Of a DNA stretch of 64,000 nucleotides, positions 46,901 through 55,686 are shown piece by piece. Every line of letters starts with the position of its first letter. The stretch's first letter is position 1. The position numbers were made by a program, and so were the translations under genes. The stretch comes from Natronoflexus pectinivorans. GTDB taxonomy: Bacteria > Bacteroidota > Bacteroidia > Bacteroidales > Marinilabiliaceae. The notes beneath the pieces were generated by a model. The model searched no databases, was not told the DNA's origin, and saw only the letters and a list, made by a program, of their open reading frames with translations. The stretch lies in contig NZ_SLWK01000002.1 in assembly GCF_004345615.1 (NCBI RefSeq), forward strand, positions 124,001 through 188,000, written 5' to 3'.

Positions 46901-46940
46901 ACCAAGGACATTTATGTTGGGAGTGAATGTAAACTTCTAA
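43932..46940 (+). CDS. susC: SusC/RagA family TonB-linked outer membrane transporter
   Basis: The 1002-residue protein has a signal peptide ending near LGVSAQ. A carboxypeptidase-regulatory-like beta-sandwich follows (about 25-100: VNVTGRVTDSANGEPVPGVTIVIAGTP). The TonB box/plug region (about 105-235) has VDEVVVIGYG, and the SusC hallmark DASATAIYGSRASNGVIIITTKRG ends the plug. The rest is a 22-strand-type barrel ending in an aromatic strand (RPRTFMLGVNVNF). It imports maltooligosaccharides across the outer membrane with the SusD partner encoded 29 bp downstream. It is the first gene of the plus arm. The ATG at 43932 is the first in-frame start and gives a normal signal peptide. Confidence 0.96.
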   Translation: MKKMLLKQKFLMLLLGCLIPLGVSAQQVNVTGRVTDSANGEPVPGVTIVIAGTPTGTITSIDGTYSINANVGDMLQFSFIGYDTERRNVSADAAVLNVVMQPSVFGVDEVVVIGYGQIRKSDATGSVNVIGADDFNRGPITTPQGLITGRIPGVMVTQGSGAPGSGSTIRIRGGSSLSASNDPLIVIDGFPVDNSGVEGLANPLSTINPNDIESMTVLKDASATAIYGSRASNGVIIITTKRGTKDGLNINYTGNVSVGQLVKYHDVFDGNEFRDLVADRVANHGMDPVALTRLGQANTDWQDEIYRTAVSTDHNVSFYGRYNDIPFRASIGHTIENGILKESSLSRTTLAVTANPSFFDDQLRVTINLKGMDIHNNFSNQDAISSAFQFDPSQPIRNDNTRYGGYFTWIELAQADQLNGNPINIATHNPLARLAYRDDQSDVQSAIGNIQFDYAVPFLEGLRANLNMGMEISEGEGNNNTDPRASWSLREPSFNVQSYRGTRKNQLLDFYLNYMAEVGDHRFDATAGYGWQYFYRSGSSRNRSWEMGDDGEYIGAGSRSYKNENYLVSFFGRLNYAFMDRYLVTATLRNDGSSRFGKDNRWGLFPAFALAWKINEESFLENADFLSELKLRLGYGVTGQQDIGTNYYPYIPIYRESEQGAYYRFGDTYYSTLRPNPYDANLKWEETTTYNLGLDFGFLNNRFQGSVDVYHRETVDLISNVPIAAGTNFSNYLTTNVGSLENQGVEIGLTYRAISRLDLSWSIGANFAANRNEITSLSNLDTEDAGVGYPLGGISGGTGNTVMWNRVGQAANTFFLFQQVYDTNGMPIEGLYVDKTGEGGNVAGNNDNKYFMGTPTPDFLIGISSDLKYRNWDFSFAGRLSIGNEVYNNNWSDRAIYQELYNQSGYLSNIPKAVQRTNFTNAQYWSSVYLEDASFFRMDHITLGYSFERLLTERLSGRVTASVQNAFVITDYSGLDPEVSGGIDNNIYPRPRTFMLGVNVNF

Positions 46941-46969
46941 AATGATCACTTCTTAAAAGATTATAGAAT

Positions 46970-48598
46970 ATGAGACATATTAAATTTCTATCAATATTTG
47001 CAATTGCTGTGATGGTAGCCTTTACAGCATGCATAAACGATTTGGATGTAGAGCCTATTGACCCTAATGAGGCAACTGCAACAAATGTATTTTCTGATGA
47101 GTTATCATATAAACGTGCATTGGCACGTGTATATGCAACCTATGCCATCAGTGGTCAACGTGGTGGAGGTGGTGGTCTGCCTGATATCGAAGGGATTGAT
47201 GAAGGCTTTGGTAACTACCTGCGTTTATACTGGAATTTACAACAGTTGCCAACAGATGAGACCGTGATGGCTTGGGATGATGCCAGTATTAAAGATTTTC
47301 ATTGGCACACCTGGTCTCCAAATGATGTGTTTATTGGTGCTATGTACTCACGTATATTTTATGCCATTACATTGGCAAATGAATTCATCAGGACTTCTGA
47401 AGAAGCTATGGGTAGTGCAACAGGTGATTTTCTTGAAGATCTTAGACTATATCAGGCAGAATCTCGTTTCTTAAGAGCTTTTTCTTATTGGCATGCCATT
47501 GATATGTTTGGAAACGTATCTTTTGTAACAGAAGAAGATCCGATTGGGGCATTTTTCCCTCAACGAATCACACGTGCCGATCTTTTCGATTACATCGAGC
47601 AGGAGCTTATTGATTTAGAAGGCGAGCTTGCCGCGCCTGGTACCAATGAATATGCTCGTGTTGATAGAGTTGCTGCGTGGATGTTGCTTTCTAAATTGTA
47701 TCTTAATGCACAGGTTTATATTGGAGAATCAAAATATACTGAAGCGTTAACCTACCTCAATAAAGTGATTAATGAAGGAGGTTATTCAATTGATCCAAAC
47801 TACATCAGAATGTTTAGGGTAGATAATGACCAGAGTCCGGAAATCATTTTCCCAATTTCTTTTAATGCTCAAAATACTCAGCAATATGGTGGTATGACAT
47901 TTATTACCAATGCATCAAGAGGTGGAAATATGTTGCCAAATGGTGTTGGTGCATGGGGTGGAATCAGAGGAATCAAAGAGCTTGTAGAGATTTTTGGGTT
48001 TAATGAAAGCGATTTTACTACTGAAGATCCTGTATTTAGTGCCAGAGAAGATCAGCGAGCTCAGTTCTTCTTCGATCCTGAAAGTTGGTCATGGGAAGTA
48101 GAAAATGTTGGTTTGTTCACTCATGGTATTGGTGTCTCCAAGTTCACAAATTTAAGATCTGACGGGGAACCAGACCCAATGGCAGAGGGAGACTTTGCCA
48201 GCACTGACTTCCCAATGTTCCGTTTAGGCGATGCTTATCTTATGTATGCCGAAGCTGTGCTAAGAGGAGGACAAGGTGGAAGCAGAGCTACTGCTCTACA
48301 ATTGGTTAATGAACTACGTGACCGTGCTTTCGGAAACACCAACCATCGAATCACTGATTCTGAACTTACTTTGGATTTTATTTTGGATGAACGTGCAAGA
48401 GAACTTTATTGGGAAGCACATAGAAGAACTGACCTGATTCGTTTTGGTAAACTCACAGGTGGCGATTATATCTGGACATGGAAAGGAAACGTTCCCGAGG
48501 GACGTTCTACAGGAGCGTTTAGAGACTTATATCCAATTCCGGTGAATGATTTGGATACAAATCCTAATTTGATACAAAATACCGGTTATTCAAATTAA
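46970..48598 (+). CDS. susD: SusD/RagB family glycan-binding lipoprotein
   Basis: The 542-residue surface lipoprotein has lipobox AFTAC with Cys21, and the acidic residues after it (INDLDVEP) fit surface export in Bacteroidota. The TPR-like SusD fold is shown by LRLYQAESRFLRAFSYWHAIDMFGNV, AAWMLLSKLYLNAQVY, FRLGDAYLMYAEAVLRGG and the C-terminal LDEARELYWE-like segment (ILDERARELYWEAHRRTDLIRFG). It binds glucan chains and caps SusC. It is co-transcribed with susC after a 29-bp spacer. A hairpin follows 16 bp after the stop codon. Confidence 0.96.
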   Translation: MRHIKFLSIFAIAVMVAFTACINDLDVEPIDPNEATATNVFSDELSYKRALARVYATYAISGQRGGGGGLPDIEGIDEGFGNYLRLYWNLQQLPTDETVMAWDDASIKDFHWHTWSPNDVFIGAMYSRIFYAITLANEFIRTSEEAMGSATGDFLEDLRLYQAESRFLRAFSYWHAIDMFGNVSFVTEEDPIGAFFPQRITRADLFDYIEQELIDLEGELAAPGTNEYARVDRVAAWMLLSKLYLNAQVYIGESKYTEALTYLNKVINEGGYSIDPNYIRMFRVDNDQSPEIIFPISFNAQNTQQYGGMTFITNASRGGNMLPNGVGAWGGIRGIKELVEIFGFNESDFTTEDPVFSAREDQRAQFFFDPESWSWEVENVGLFTHGIGVSKFTNLRSDGEPDPMAEGDFASTDFPMFRLGDAYLMYAEAVLRGGQGGSRATALQLVNELRDRAFGNTNHRITDSELTLDFILDERARELYWEAHRRTDLIRFGKLTGGDYIWTWKGNVPEGRSTGAFRDLYPIPVNDLDTNPNLIQNTGYSN

Positions 48599-48614
48599 TC
48601 TGTTCGGTTTTTGC

Positions 48615-48642
48615 CCAAAGGCACTCTTTAAAGTGCCTTTGG
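48615..48642 (+). other. Hairpin between susD and the susE/F-like gene
   Basis: CCAAAGGCACT / AGTGCCTTTGG form an 11-bp stem with a 6-nt loop and no U-run after it (TAAAAATT). This suits an intra-operon stabiliser or partial attenuator that favours susCD expression over downstream genes. Confidence 0.6.
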
Positions 48643-48676
48643 TAAAAATTCAAAAACTGTTTAAATAATTATCTCT

Positions 48677-50509
48677 ATGAAGAAGTTAAGATTTTTAATA
48701 ATAGCTATTCTGGGTCTGGCTGTTTTTGCTGCTTGCGAAGACGAGTTTAAACCCACATTGGATTTGGATGCGTCAACACCCCCTGCTTTGACAAGTCCAA
48801 CTCATGATCAATCTTTTCAATTGCTGGAAGAGGATGCCTCACAACCTATGGTGTTTTCATTCTCAAAGGCTCTGTTTGATGTAAATGTTTCAGAGGAATA
48901 TTTGATTGAAGTTTCTAAGGCGGCTGATTTTTCTGCTCCACGCACTTTGTCAGGCACTGAAAACCGGACTGAGGGAACATTTACCTCGACTGTATTAACG
49001 TTTAATCAAACGTTGATTGCTCTGGGATATGAAGTTGGCGAAGATGCTTATGCATACATCAGAGTCAGAGCCAGACTTATTGGTACCAGTATTAATGTTC
49101 CTTCTGAGATTGTCAGAATTGTTGTAAACCCATTTATGTCTGATGGGCCAGCGGCAGAAAGATGGACCGTTATTGGTAGCGCTGTAGGCGGATGGACCGA
49201 TGCTGATGAGAGAACAATGAGTTATAATGCAGAAACAGGATTATATTCTCTTACTGTTGATATGACCCCTGGAGATTTCAAATTCCGTGCTCCTGAGAAA
49301 GACCCGTCTAATGCGTGGGCGCACAACTTAGGTTTGGTTGGTGATAAGCGTACTGTTGTAGAGGAGGCCAATGTTGCACTGGAAGCTGATGGAGCAGATA
49401 TTAATACCCCGGGAGGAAACTACACAATTACTCTGGATGTTGAAAATCTGAGATTTACAATTGTTCAAAATGAAGCAGCTGATTTAACCGATTGGGATGG
49501 CGTTGTAGTAGAATTGGTTGGTGCTGCCATCAGTTCAGAAAACGAAGGTGCAGAACCAGATCAGGCATGGATTTGGGGTAATGTATTGTTGGCAGATAAT
49601 GCAGGTGTTCCTTCGCATTCTGAAGGTAAATATACCTGGACTTGGGAGAAAGTGGTCATTGATGCAGACGCAGGGTTTAAAATCCGTACGCTAAATGGCG
49701 TGGCTGCACCTCAGAACGATATCAATTTCGATGCTGGATATGATAATCTTGATGCAGCCAATAGTTCAAGTCTGGTCATTAATGATGATGGCAATTTGAT
49801 GGTAACCGAAACAGGTGAATTCACCATTGTGTTTATGATTGATGCTGTTAATGCAAATGAAATGACCATTACCATCCAAGAATACAAAGAGTTTCCAGAA
49901 AATGTTTACATGATTGGAACCGATTTTGGAGATTGGAATTGGGAGTCTGATGGTATAGTGGAGATGCTTCCATTCCCGGGACAAGAGGGAGAATTCTGGA
50001 TCATTCGTCATTTTAATGCTGCTAATGGATTCAAATGGAACACCGAAAAAGGTTGGGGCGGTGACTTTGAACAACTAGGTGAATCTGTTGGATTTACGAC
50101 TGATGCTGGTAATGCTTTTGTCCCTGAGGACGGTCTTTATATGGTTCGCATTAACTATGCTGAAGATAGAATTACAATAGAACCTTTTAGTGAATTGTAT
50201 TTAACCGGATCGGCAACGCACGGATGGAGCTGGGATGAGCCTGTTACCACAATTACCTGGACCAGTGAAAATAGATTGGAAGGTGAAATCAACTTTAATA
50301 AAAATGAGCATTTCCGATTGTTTGCGCAAAAGGATTGGGGTCCACTTAGCATGGGGCACGACATCATTACAGATTTTGATACTTCGGTAATTATCGTTGC
50401 TGAAGGTCATGGAGATCCAAACTGGGAGTTTGTTGCCGAAAGCGGTACATATCATTTTGTTCTTGATTTGGGAAGTAGTTCTATTGTAATTACACCAATT
50501 GAAGACTAG
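48677..50509 (+). CDS. SusE/SusF-like starch-binding outer membrane lipoprotein
   Basis: The 610-residue lipoprotein has lipobox VFAAC (Cys20) followed by EDEF, an acidic surface-export signal. The N-terminal SusE-type domain covers about 30-150 (PPALTSPTHDQSFQL ... ADFSAPRTLSG). It is followed by four related beta-sandwich modules starting near 165, 275, 405 and 510. Each has an aromatic motif such as VIGSAVGGWTDADERTM, MIGTDFGDWNWESDGIV and LTGSATHGWSWDEPVTTI, which resemble the carbohydrate-binding modules of SusE and SusF. It should hold starch at the cell surface. It lies 78 bp after susD, in the expected place of susE or susF. A single protein with four modules appears to replace the two Bacteroides proteins. 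Confidence 0.9.
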   Translation: MKKLRFLIIAILGLAVFAACEDEFKPTLDLDASTPPALTSPTHDQSFQLLEEDASQPMVFSFSKALFDVNVSEEYLIEVSKAADFSAPRTLSGTENRTEGTFTSTVLTFNQTLIALGYEVGEDAYAYIRVRARLIGTSINVPSEIVRIVVNPFMSDGPAAERWTVIGSAVGGWTDADERTMSYNAETGLYSLTVDMTPGDFKFRAPEKDPSNAWAHNLGLVGDKRTVVEEANVALEADGADINTPGGNYTITLDVENLRFTIVQNEAADLTDWDGVVVELVGAAISSENEGAEPDQAWIWGNVLLADNAGVPSHSEGKYTWTWEKVVIDADAGFKIRTLNGVAAPQNDINFDAGYDNLDAANSSSLVINDDGNLMVTETGEFTIVFMIDAVNANEMTITIQEYKEFPENVYMIGTDFGDWNWESDGIVEMLPFPGQEGEFWIIRHFNAANGFKWNTEKGWGGDFEQLGESVGFTTDAGNAFVPEDGLYMVRINYAEDRITIEPFSELYLTGSATHGWSWDEPVTTITWTSENRLEGEINFNKNEHFRLFAQKDWGPLSMGHDIITDFDTSVIIVAEGHGDPNWEFVAESGTYHFVLDLGSSSIVITPIED

Positions 50510-50545
50510 AACCAAACATACCAGTTTATAATTTATACACTTTAC

Positions 50546-50576
50546 ACTCACCCGATGATTTTTTCATCGGGTGAGT
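50546..50576 (+). terminator. Terminator or attenuator after the susE/F-like gene
   Basis: The 13-bp perfect stem ACTCACCCGATGA / TCATCGGGTGAGT has a T-rich loop. The following bases (ATTTGCTTGTTTATT) are moderately U-rich. Confidence 0.6.
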
Positions 50577-50639
50577 ATTTGCTTGTTTATTAAAACATCA
50601 TCTGATGCTGTTGTATGAGTTGTTCATATAGAGATGAAT

Positions 50640-50662
50640 CTTATTCGTTATGAACGAATAAG
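50640..50662. promoter_or_regulatory. Inverted repeat upstream of the surface GH13 gene
   Basis: The perfect 10-bp arms CTTATTCGTT / AACGAATAAG around a 3-nt centre lie about 83 bp before the ATG. GATATTTG at 50700-50707 is a one-mismatch -7 element. The repeat may be an operator different from the CG-centred sites. Confidence 0.4.
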
Positions 50663-50744
50663 GAGAATTGAGAATGACTCACGAGGAAATATCATGCCAG
50701 ATATTTGTTTATTTTTTTAAAAAAAACTCTAAGGGTTTTAGCGT

Positions 50745-53519
50745 ATGAAGTATTTACTACAAATAATTCTTCTTTTCATATTCATAGGTGGAGTGCAATC
50801 TCAGGTTGTTACTACAGAGCCGGTTATAGTTACAGAAGATGAGTCGGTTACAATAACATTTTATGCCGACAGGGGATCAAGAGGATTGGTGAATTTTACC
50901 GGAGAAATCTACGCACACACAGGAGTCATAACCAATGAGAGTACGGGAAGCTCAGATTGGCGATATGTGATTGCTGAGTGGGGCGAAAATATCCCCAAAG
51001 CAAAATTAACCATGGTTGCCTACAACAGGCATCAACTGGTTATCGATAACATCAGGGAATACTACGGTGTTCCTGCCGAAGAAGAGATTCTTCAAATGGC
51101 CTTTGTTTTCAGAAGTGCCACACAAATAAACGGAAGTTGGAGAGAAGGCAAAGATACCGATGGCAGCGACATTTTTATAGATGTATTTAAGCCTGAACTT
51201 GCAGTTGTTTTTCAGTCGCCACAGGACGATATGCTTGTTTTGGCCAATGAGGAGATTACTGTTGTGGGACATTCTATGAATGCAGATGGAATGAAACTGT
51301 ACCTGAATGAGGATGTCATACACGAAACATCTTCTTCAACATTGGAGCACACTTTTGCGGCACCAGCCTCTGGAGTACATGAATTAAAACTTGAAGCATT
51401 TGATCAGGACAACTCAGTTTTCCAAACCCGGTCTTTATTCATTCGGCAGGAAACGGTAGAGGAACCAAAGCCAGAAGGATTACGTTTGGGAGCCAATGTC
51501 ATTGATGAAGAAACAGTAACGTTTGTTCTGCAGGCACCCTTTAAGGAATATGTATATCTTATAGGTGATTTCAATGATTGGGAGCCAAATCCAGATTCTC
51601 AAATGAAGCGGGATGGTGAGTTCTACTGGTTAACCATCAATGATCTTGAGCCAGGGGTGGAATATGCTTACCAATATTTTATAGACGGTTCTCTTCGGCT
51701 TGCCGATGCATATACAAACAAGGTGCTTGATCCATGGAATGATCATTATATCCCGGATAGAATTTACCCAAATTTAAAACCATTTCCGGCCGATAAAACA
51801 ACCGGTTTGGCTGCGGTGGTAAATACTGCTCCCGAAGTTTACCCGTGGCAGGTAGTAGATTTTTCACCCCCTGCAAACGAAGATCTTGTGATTTATGAGG
51901 TTCTGATCAGGGACTTTACAAGCAATCAGGACATTAAAACCATTACAGATACGCTTGATTATTTTGTGAGATTAGGTGTGAATGCCATTCAATTAATGCC
52001 TTTTAATCAATTTGAAGGAAATGAGAGTTGGGGATATAATCCTTCTTTCTTTTTTGCCACCGATAAGGCTTATGGAACAGCCAATGACTATAAGGCATTT
52101 ATAGATGCATGCCACGAACGTGGCATTGCAGTGATCATGGACATTGTTCTGAATCATACATTTAGTCAGTCACCTCTTTTGCAAATGTATTTTCAGGGTG
52201 GACGAGCTGCTTCTAATAACCCATGGTATTTAAGAGATAATAACATTCAGAATCCGCATTTACAATGGGGGTTCCCTCTAAATCACGAAAGTGAGTATAC
52301 CCAGGCTTTGGTTGATAGTGTTCTCTCTTTTTGGGTAACGGAGTTTAATATTGATGGATACCGGTTCGATTTTACCAAAGGATTTACGAACACGCCATAC
52401 GGACCCAACTCATGGGCCAGCGAGTATGATGCCAGCCGGGTCGCTATTTTAAAGAGAATGGTTGATAATCTTCGTGAAGTTAAGGATGATGCCATCATTA
52501 TTTTTGAGCATTTGGCCGATAACTCTGAAGAGACAGTTCTGGCAGACTACGGTATTCTACTCTGGGGAAATATGAATTACTCTTTTAGTGAGGCTGTAAT
52601 GGGCTATCATGATGGTGGAAAATCAGATTTCTCCTGGGCGTCATATTCCAACAGGGGCTGGAGCAATCCAAACCTTATAGCCTACATGGAAAGCCATGAT
52701 GAAGAGCGGGTTATGTTCCGTGCACTGAACTATGGAGCAGAAGTTCCTGGTTATTCAGTTAAAAATCTCCGGAACGCACTGAACAGGAAAAAGGCTGCGG
52801 CAGCATTTTTATTTTCTATCCCGGGGCCTAAAATGATCTGGCAGTTCGGGGAATTAGGATTTGACTACAGCATTGATGATTTTGGTGGCCGTTTGGCACC
52901 AAAACCGCCAAAATGGGATTATCTTGAAAACGCTGATCGTAAACGTTTATGGAATGTTTATTCGCAAATGATTCATTTGAAAAGGGAAGAGGCTGTCTTT
53001 TCTACCACTGATTATAATATGAATGTTGCAGGAGCTGTTAAGCATATAGCACTTAACCACGAGAGCAACGACATTCGTCTTGTCGGTAATTTTGACACTC
53101 AAACACGGACTGTCGCACCACAGTTTAGTTCAACCGGTTGGTGGTACAATCACTTTAAAGGTGACAGTATTTATGTTGAAGATCTGTCATTGGAAGTTGA
53201 GCTGGCTCCGGGAGCATTTACTCTGTTTTCTTCCACCAAAATGTTTGGATTTGATCCGACAACTTCTATACGTGATTTGCAGAAATCGGCGGTAAATATA
53301 GAGATGTATCCGATTCCGGTAAATGATAAGCTTTATGTGCAGTCACCTTATGTGATTTCATCTGTGTATGTTTTTGATGCCAATGGACGACAATTATTGC
53401 AACGTATAGTCGATGATCATGATCTTGAATTAGAAACATCCCATCTGTCTGCCGGTTTTTACTTTATTCAAGTGGTGCATCAGAATGGAATTGTGAGTAG
53501 GAGAAAGTTCTTGAAATAG
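50745..53519 (+). CDS. T9SS-exported GH13 alpha-amylase (functional SusG counterpart)
   Basis: The 924-residue protein has a signal peptide ending near GGVQSQ. An N-terminal CBM-like domain covers about 25-145, and an Ig-like linker 150-240. An E-set/CBM48-type domain lies at about 255-345 (EYVYLIGDFNDWEPNPDSQM). The GH13 barrel has DIVLNHT, GYRFDFTKG (nucleophile Asp near 541), IFEHLAD (acid Glu near 586) and MESHDEERV (Asp near 650). The C-terminal beta domain is followed by a T9SS type A sorting domain (about 845-924: IEMYPIPVNDKLYV ... AGFYFIQVVHQNG). It should cut starch outside the cell. In Bacteroides this task belongs to the lipoprotein SusG; here export is by type IX secretion. It is the last gene of the plus arm, 235 bp after the SusE/F-like gene. 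Confidence 0.93.
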   Translation: MKYLLQIILLFIFIGGVQSQVVTTEPVIVTEDESVTITFYADRGSRGLVNFTGEIYAHTGVITNESTGSSDWRYVIAEWGENIPKAKLTMVAYNRHQLVIDNIREYYGVPAEEEILQMAFVFRSATQINGSWREGKDTDGSDIFIDVFKPELAVVFQSPQDDMLVLANEEITVVGHSMNADGMKLYLNEDVIHETSSSTLEHTFAAPASGVHELKLEAFDQDNSVFQTRSLFIRQETVEEPKPEGLRLGANVIDEETVTFVLQAPFKEYVYLIGDFNDWEPNPDSQMKRDGEFYWLTINDLEPGVEYAYQYFIDGSLRLADAYTNKVLDPWNDHYIPDRIYPNLKPFPADKTTGLAAVVNTAPEVYPWQVVDFSPPANEDLVIYEVLIRDFTSNQDIKTITDTLDYFVRLGVNAIQLMPFNQFEGNESWGYNPSFFFATDKAYGTANDYKAFIDACHERGIAVIMDIVLNHTFSQSPLLQMYFQGGRAASNNPWYLRDNNIQNPHLQWGFPLNHESEYTQALVDSVLSFWVTEFNIDGYRFDFTKGFTNTPYGPNSWASEYDASRVAILKRMVDNLREVKDDAIIIFEHLADNSEETVLADYGILLWGNMNYSFSEAVMGYHDGGKSDFSWASYSNRGWSNPNLIAYMESHDEERVMFRALNYGAEVPGYSVKNLRNALNRKKAAAAFLFSIPGPKMIWQFGELGFDYSIDDFGGRLAPKPPKWDYLENADRKRLWNVYSQMIHLKREEAVFSTTDYNMNVAGAVKHIALNHESNDIRLVGNFDTQTRTVAPQFSSTGWWYNHFKGDSIYVEDLSLEVELAPGAFTLFSSTKMFGFDPTTSIRDLQKSAVNIEMYPIPVNDKLYVQSPYVISSVYVFDANGRQLLQRIVDDHDLELETSHLSAGFYFIQVVHQNGIVSRRKFLK

Positions 53520-53546
53520 AAATATATTAACTCAATATTTCAATTA

Positions 53547-53584
53547 GGTGGTATTTGCCTTTTGGGTAAGTACCACCGTTTTTT
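53547..53584 (+). terminator. Terminator of the plus-strand sus arm
   Basis: The arms 53547-53559 and 53565-53577 pair over 13 bp with two G-U pairs (GGTGGTA ... TACCACC) and are followed by GTTTTTTA. Confidence 0.75.
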
Positions 53585-53645
53585 ATATATCACACTTTGA
53601 TACTGGCTGATGATTCGTTTGGATCTATTATTTGTTCAGGTATTT

Positions 53646-55100
53646 TTAAGTTGATGGTTTCTGGTTGAAACGATTTCGTACAACCTGTCTGAAGAAAATC
53701 TTTTTCAAAATATAGACAAATGTACTTCCGATAATTTTTAGATCGGCGATGATTGAAAGGTTATTTATGTATATGACATCGTAAATCAGTCTTTCTGTCA
53801 TTTCATTCACATTGTGAGCATACCCATATTTTATCATACCTAACGATGTTAGTCCGGGCTTTACCTGTAAAATGAATTTATAGTATGGAGTCTCTTTTTC
53901 CAACTGAGATGCAAAGTAAGCCCTTTCGGGACGAGGTCCCACCAGGGACATTTCACCTTTAAGAATATTCCAGAATTGAGGAAGTTCGTCCATATGAGTT
54001 TGTCTTAAAAAGCGCCCTATTTCGGTAATTCTTCTGTCATCGCCTTTGGCAGCCAGCTGAGGGCCGTTTTCTTCAGCATTTACATGCATTGTACGAAACT
54101 TGTACATGGTAAATTGTTTCCCGTTTTTCCCCAACCTTTGCTGCTTAAAAAGAACCGGGCCTGGCGAGTTTCTTCTGATTTTCCATGAGAGAAAGGGATA
54201 GGTAATAGCGGTAAATATTAACCCTGGTATAGCCACCGAAATATCCAGTATTCTCTTAATCAGTTTATATCCCAAGTTGATGCTCCGTGGTCGTATACAA
54301 ACAACCGGGATTTCAGTCAGATGTGATAGCCCAATCTGAATCGGAATGGATTCTATTGAGCCTGGCGCCAGTCTTACTAAAACCTCTTCTGTGTTTATTT
54401 CTGTCAGTATTTTTTCTGTTTGCCTGGTTTTCTGGGAGTGGTTGAATATGATTACTTCATCAATAGAGTATTCTTTAACAATGTCAGGTGCATTGTAAAA
54501 TCTTCCAAGACAGGGAATTTCAGGGTGAAAATCGGGTTTTATTTTTTCTGTTCCACAATAACCTGACAAAGTCAGGTTATTCACGCTTATGTAGCGTAAA
54601 AACTCTTTAAAATAAGCGTTGCTTGGAAAATTATGAAATACAAGTAGTACTTTGTGCGATAATATATTTGTTTTAAGCAACATGGTAAATATCAGATGAA
54701 TCAGCAACCTGTTAATTGAGATGGTTGCGGCATAAATAAGTGTTACCACGAGAACCTTCAGCAAAAAACGCGAAGGAACACCACTTGTTGGTTCAAAATA
54801 TGTAATGGCTACAAGAGTTGTGAGATAAAAGAGACCGAGGATCACCAATGGGCGTTTGATGGAAACTTGTCCTACAATGGAAGTGTCGGTTTTATAACTC
54901 CCAAAAATTGAGAAGACAACAATAAAGGTAAATGGTATCCATATTTTAGGACTTACATCAATTGGCAGACTATTGTCTGTGAGATTTGTAGATATAACCA
55001 GGGCAGTGAAAATGTTGAGAATTAAAACCCCGGTCAGAAAGTCTGTTACCAGCGTTATTAAACCTGGTAATCCCCGTTTGATGAATTTTTTTGAGAACAT
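53646..55100 (-). CDS. Polyprenyl phosphate sugar-1-phosphate transferase (exopolysaccharide initiating enzyme)
   Basis: The 484-residue membrane enzyme has about four N-terminal transmembrane helices (within 1-145) and a nucleotide-binding-like middle domain. A further membrane helix lies near 290-310. The C-terminal bacterial sugar transferase domain is recognised by KRILDISVAIPGLIF, PGPVLFKQQRLGKNGKQFTMYKFRTM, LRQTHMDELPQFWNILKGEMSLVGPRP and VKPGLTSLGMIKYG. This is the WcaJ/WbaP-type architecture that attaches the first sugar phosphate to undecaprenyl phosphate for capsule or exopolysaccharide synthesis. It is isolated here: no glycosyltransferase, Wzx or Wzy genes accompany it. Gene direction is opposite to the sus arm, and the two are convergent. 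Confidence 0.93.
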   Translation of the reverse strand: MFSKKFIKRGLPGLITLVTDFLTGVLILNIFTALVISTNLTDNSLPIDVSPKIWIPFTFIVVFSIFGSYKTDTSIVGQVSIKRPLVILGLFYLTTLVAITYFEPTSGVPSRFLLKVLVVTLIYAATISINRLLIHLIFTMLLKTNILSHKVLLVFHNFPSNAYFKEFLRYISVNNLTLSGYCGTEKIKPDFHPEIPCLGRFYNAPDIVKEYSIDEVIIFNHSQKTRQTEKILTEINTEEVLVRLAPGSIESIPIQIGLSHLTEIPVVCIRPRSINLGYKLIKRILDISVAIPGLIFTAITYPFLSWKIRRNSPGPVLFKQQRLGKNGKQFTMYKFRTMHVNAEENGPQLAAKGDDRRITEIGRFLRQTHMDELPQFWNILKGEMSLVGPRPERAYFASQLEKETPYYKFILQVKPGLTSLGMIKYGYAHNVNEMTERLIYDVIYINNLSIIADLKIIGSTFVYILKKIFFRQVVRNRFNQKPST

Positions 55101-55686
55101 TTAAATCTTGTAAATCTTGTCAATAATATTGGCTTTAATGTGTTTGCAGGGTTAATTGTGCTGTGGTCTGTTTTTCAAAGATGTAACAGCAAACTGATAC
55201 GTTAAGTTGTTGTCTTAAAAATGAACTTTCGGGATGTAATATATCTTGAAAATAACAATAATGTACTATTATTGGTCGAAGATATCACAAATTTAAACGT
55301 TGTTTTTTGATTAATATTATACTAAATAGCTGTTTAAATTTACCTTTTTAATTAGGAAGATATCCAGCATATTTTCTCTTAAAGCCGAAATAAAGTTTTC
55401 GCAAAAAAACTTTATTCTTTTTGATGGGATTAGCTTTTCAAATCAATTGTTCTTTATCTACCTTATATCAATAAATTCTATTAAGTTTTACCAAAATGAA
55501 TATCCTCTGGTGCTATATCCTTCATGGAACAAGGTGTTGAGGGGGTGCTGTTGATGTTGGTTTTATGAAGGTTGGGTTCGCAGTGTGGCGTTATTTTTAG
55601 TCGATGTAAGATTAGATTGATGTGCAATCATTCATCTTTGATGAATTATTCATGGTAGTTCTAAAAAGTCGATTAATTTTGTCCTT
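55101..55686. other. AT-rich divergent intergenic region
   Basis: These 586 bp lie between the sugar transferase gene (minus) and pcm (plus). There is a minus-strand TAAATTTG (55288-55295) and a plus-strand TAATTTTG (55674-55681), both exact -7 matches but without good -33 elements. I see no RNA gene or hairpin of note. Confidence 0.5.
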
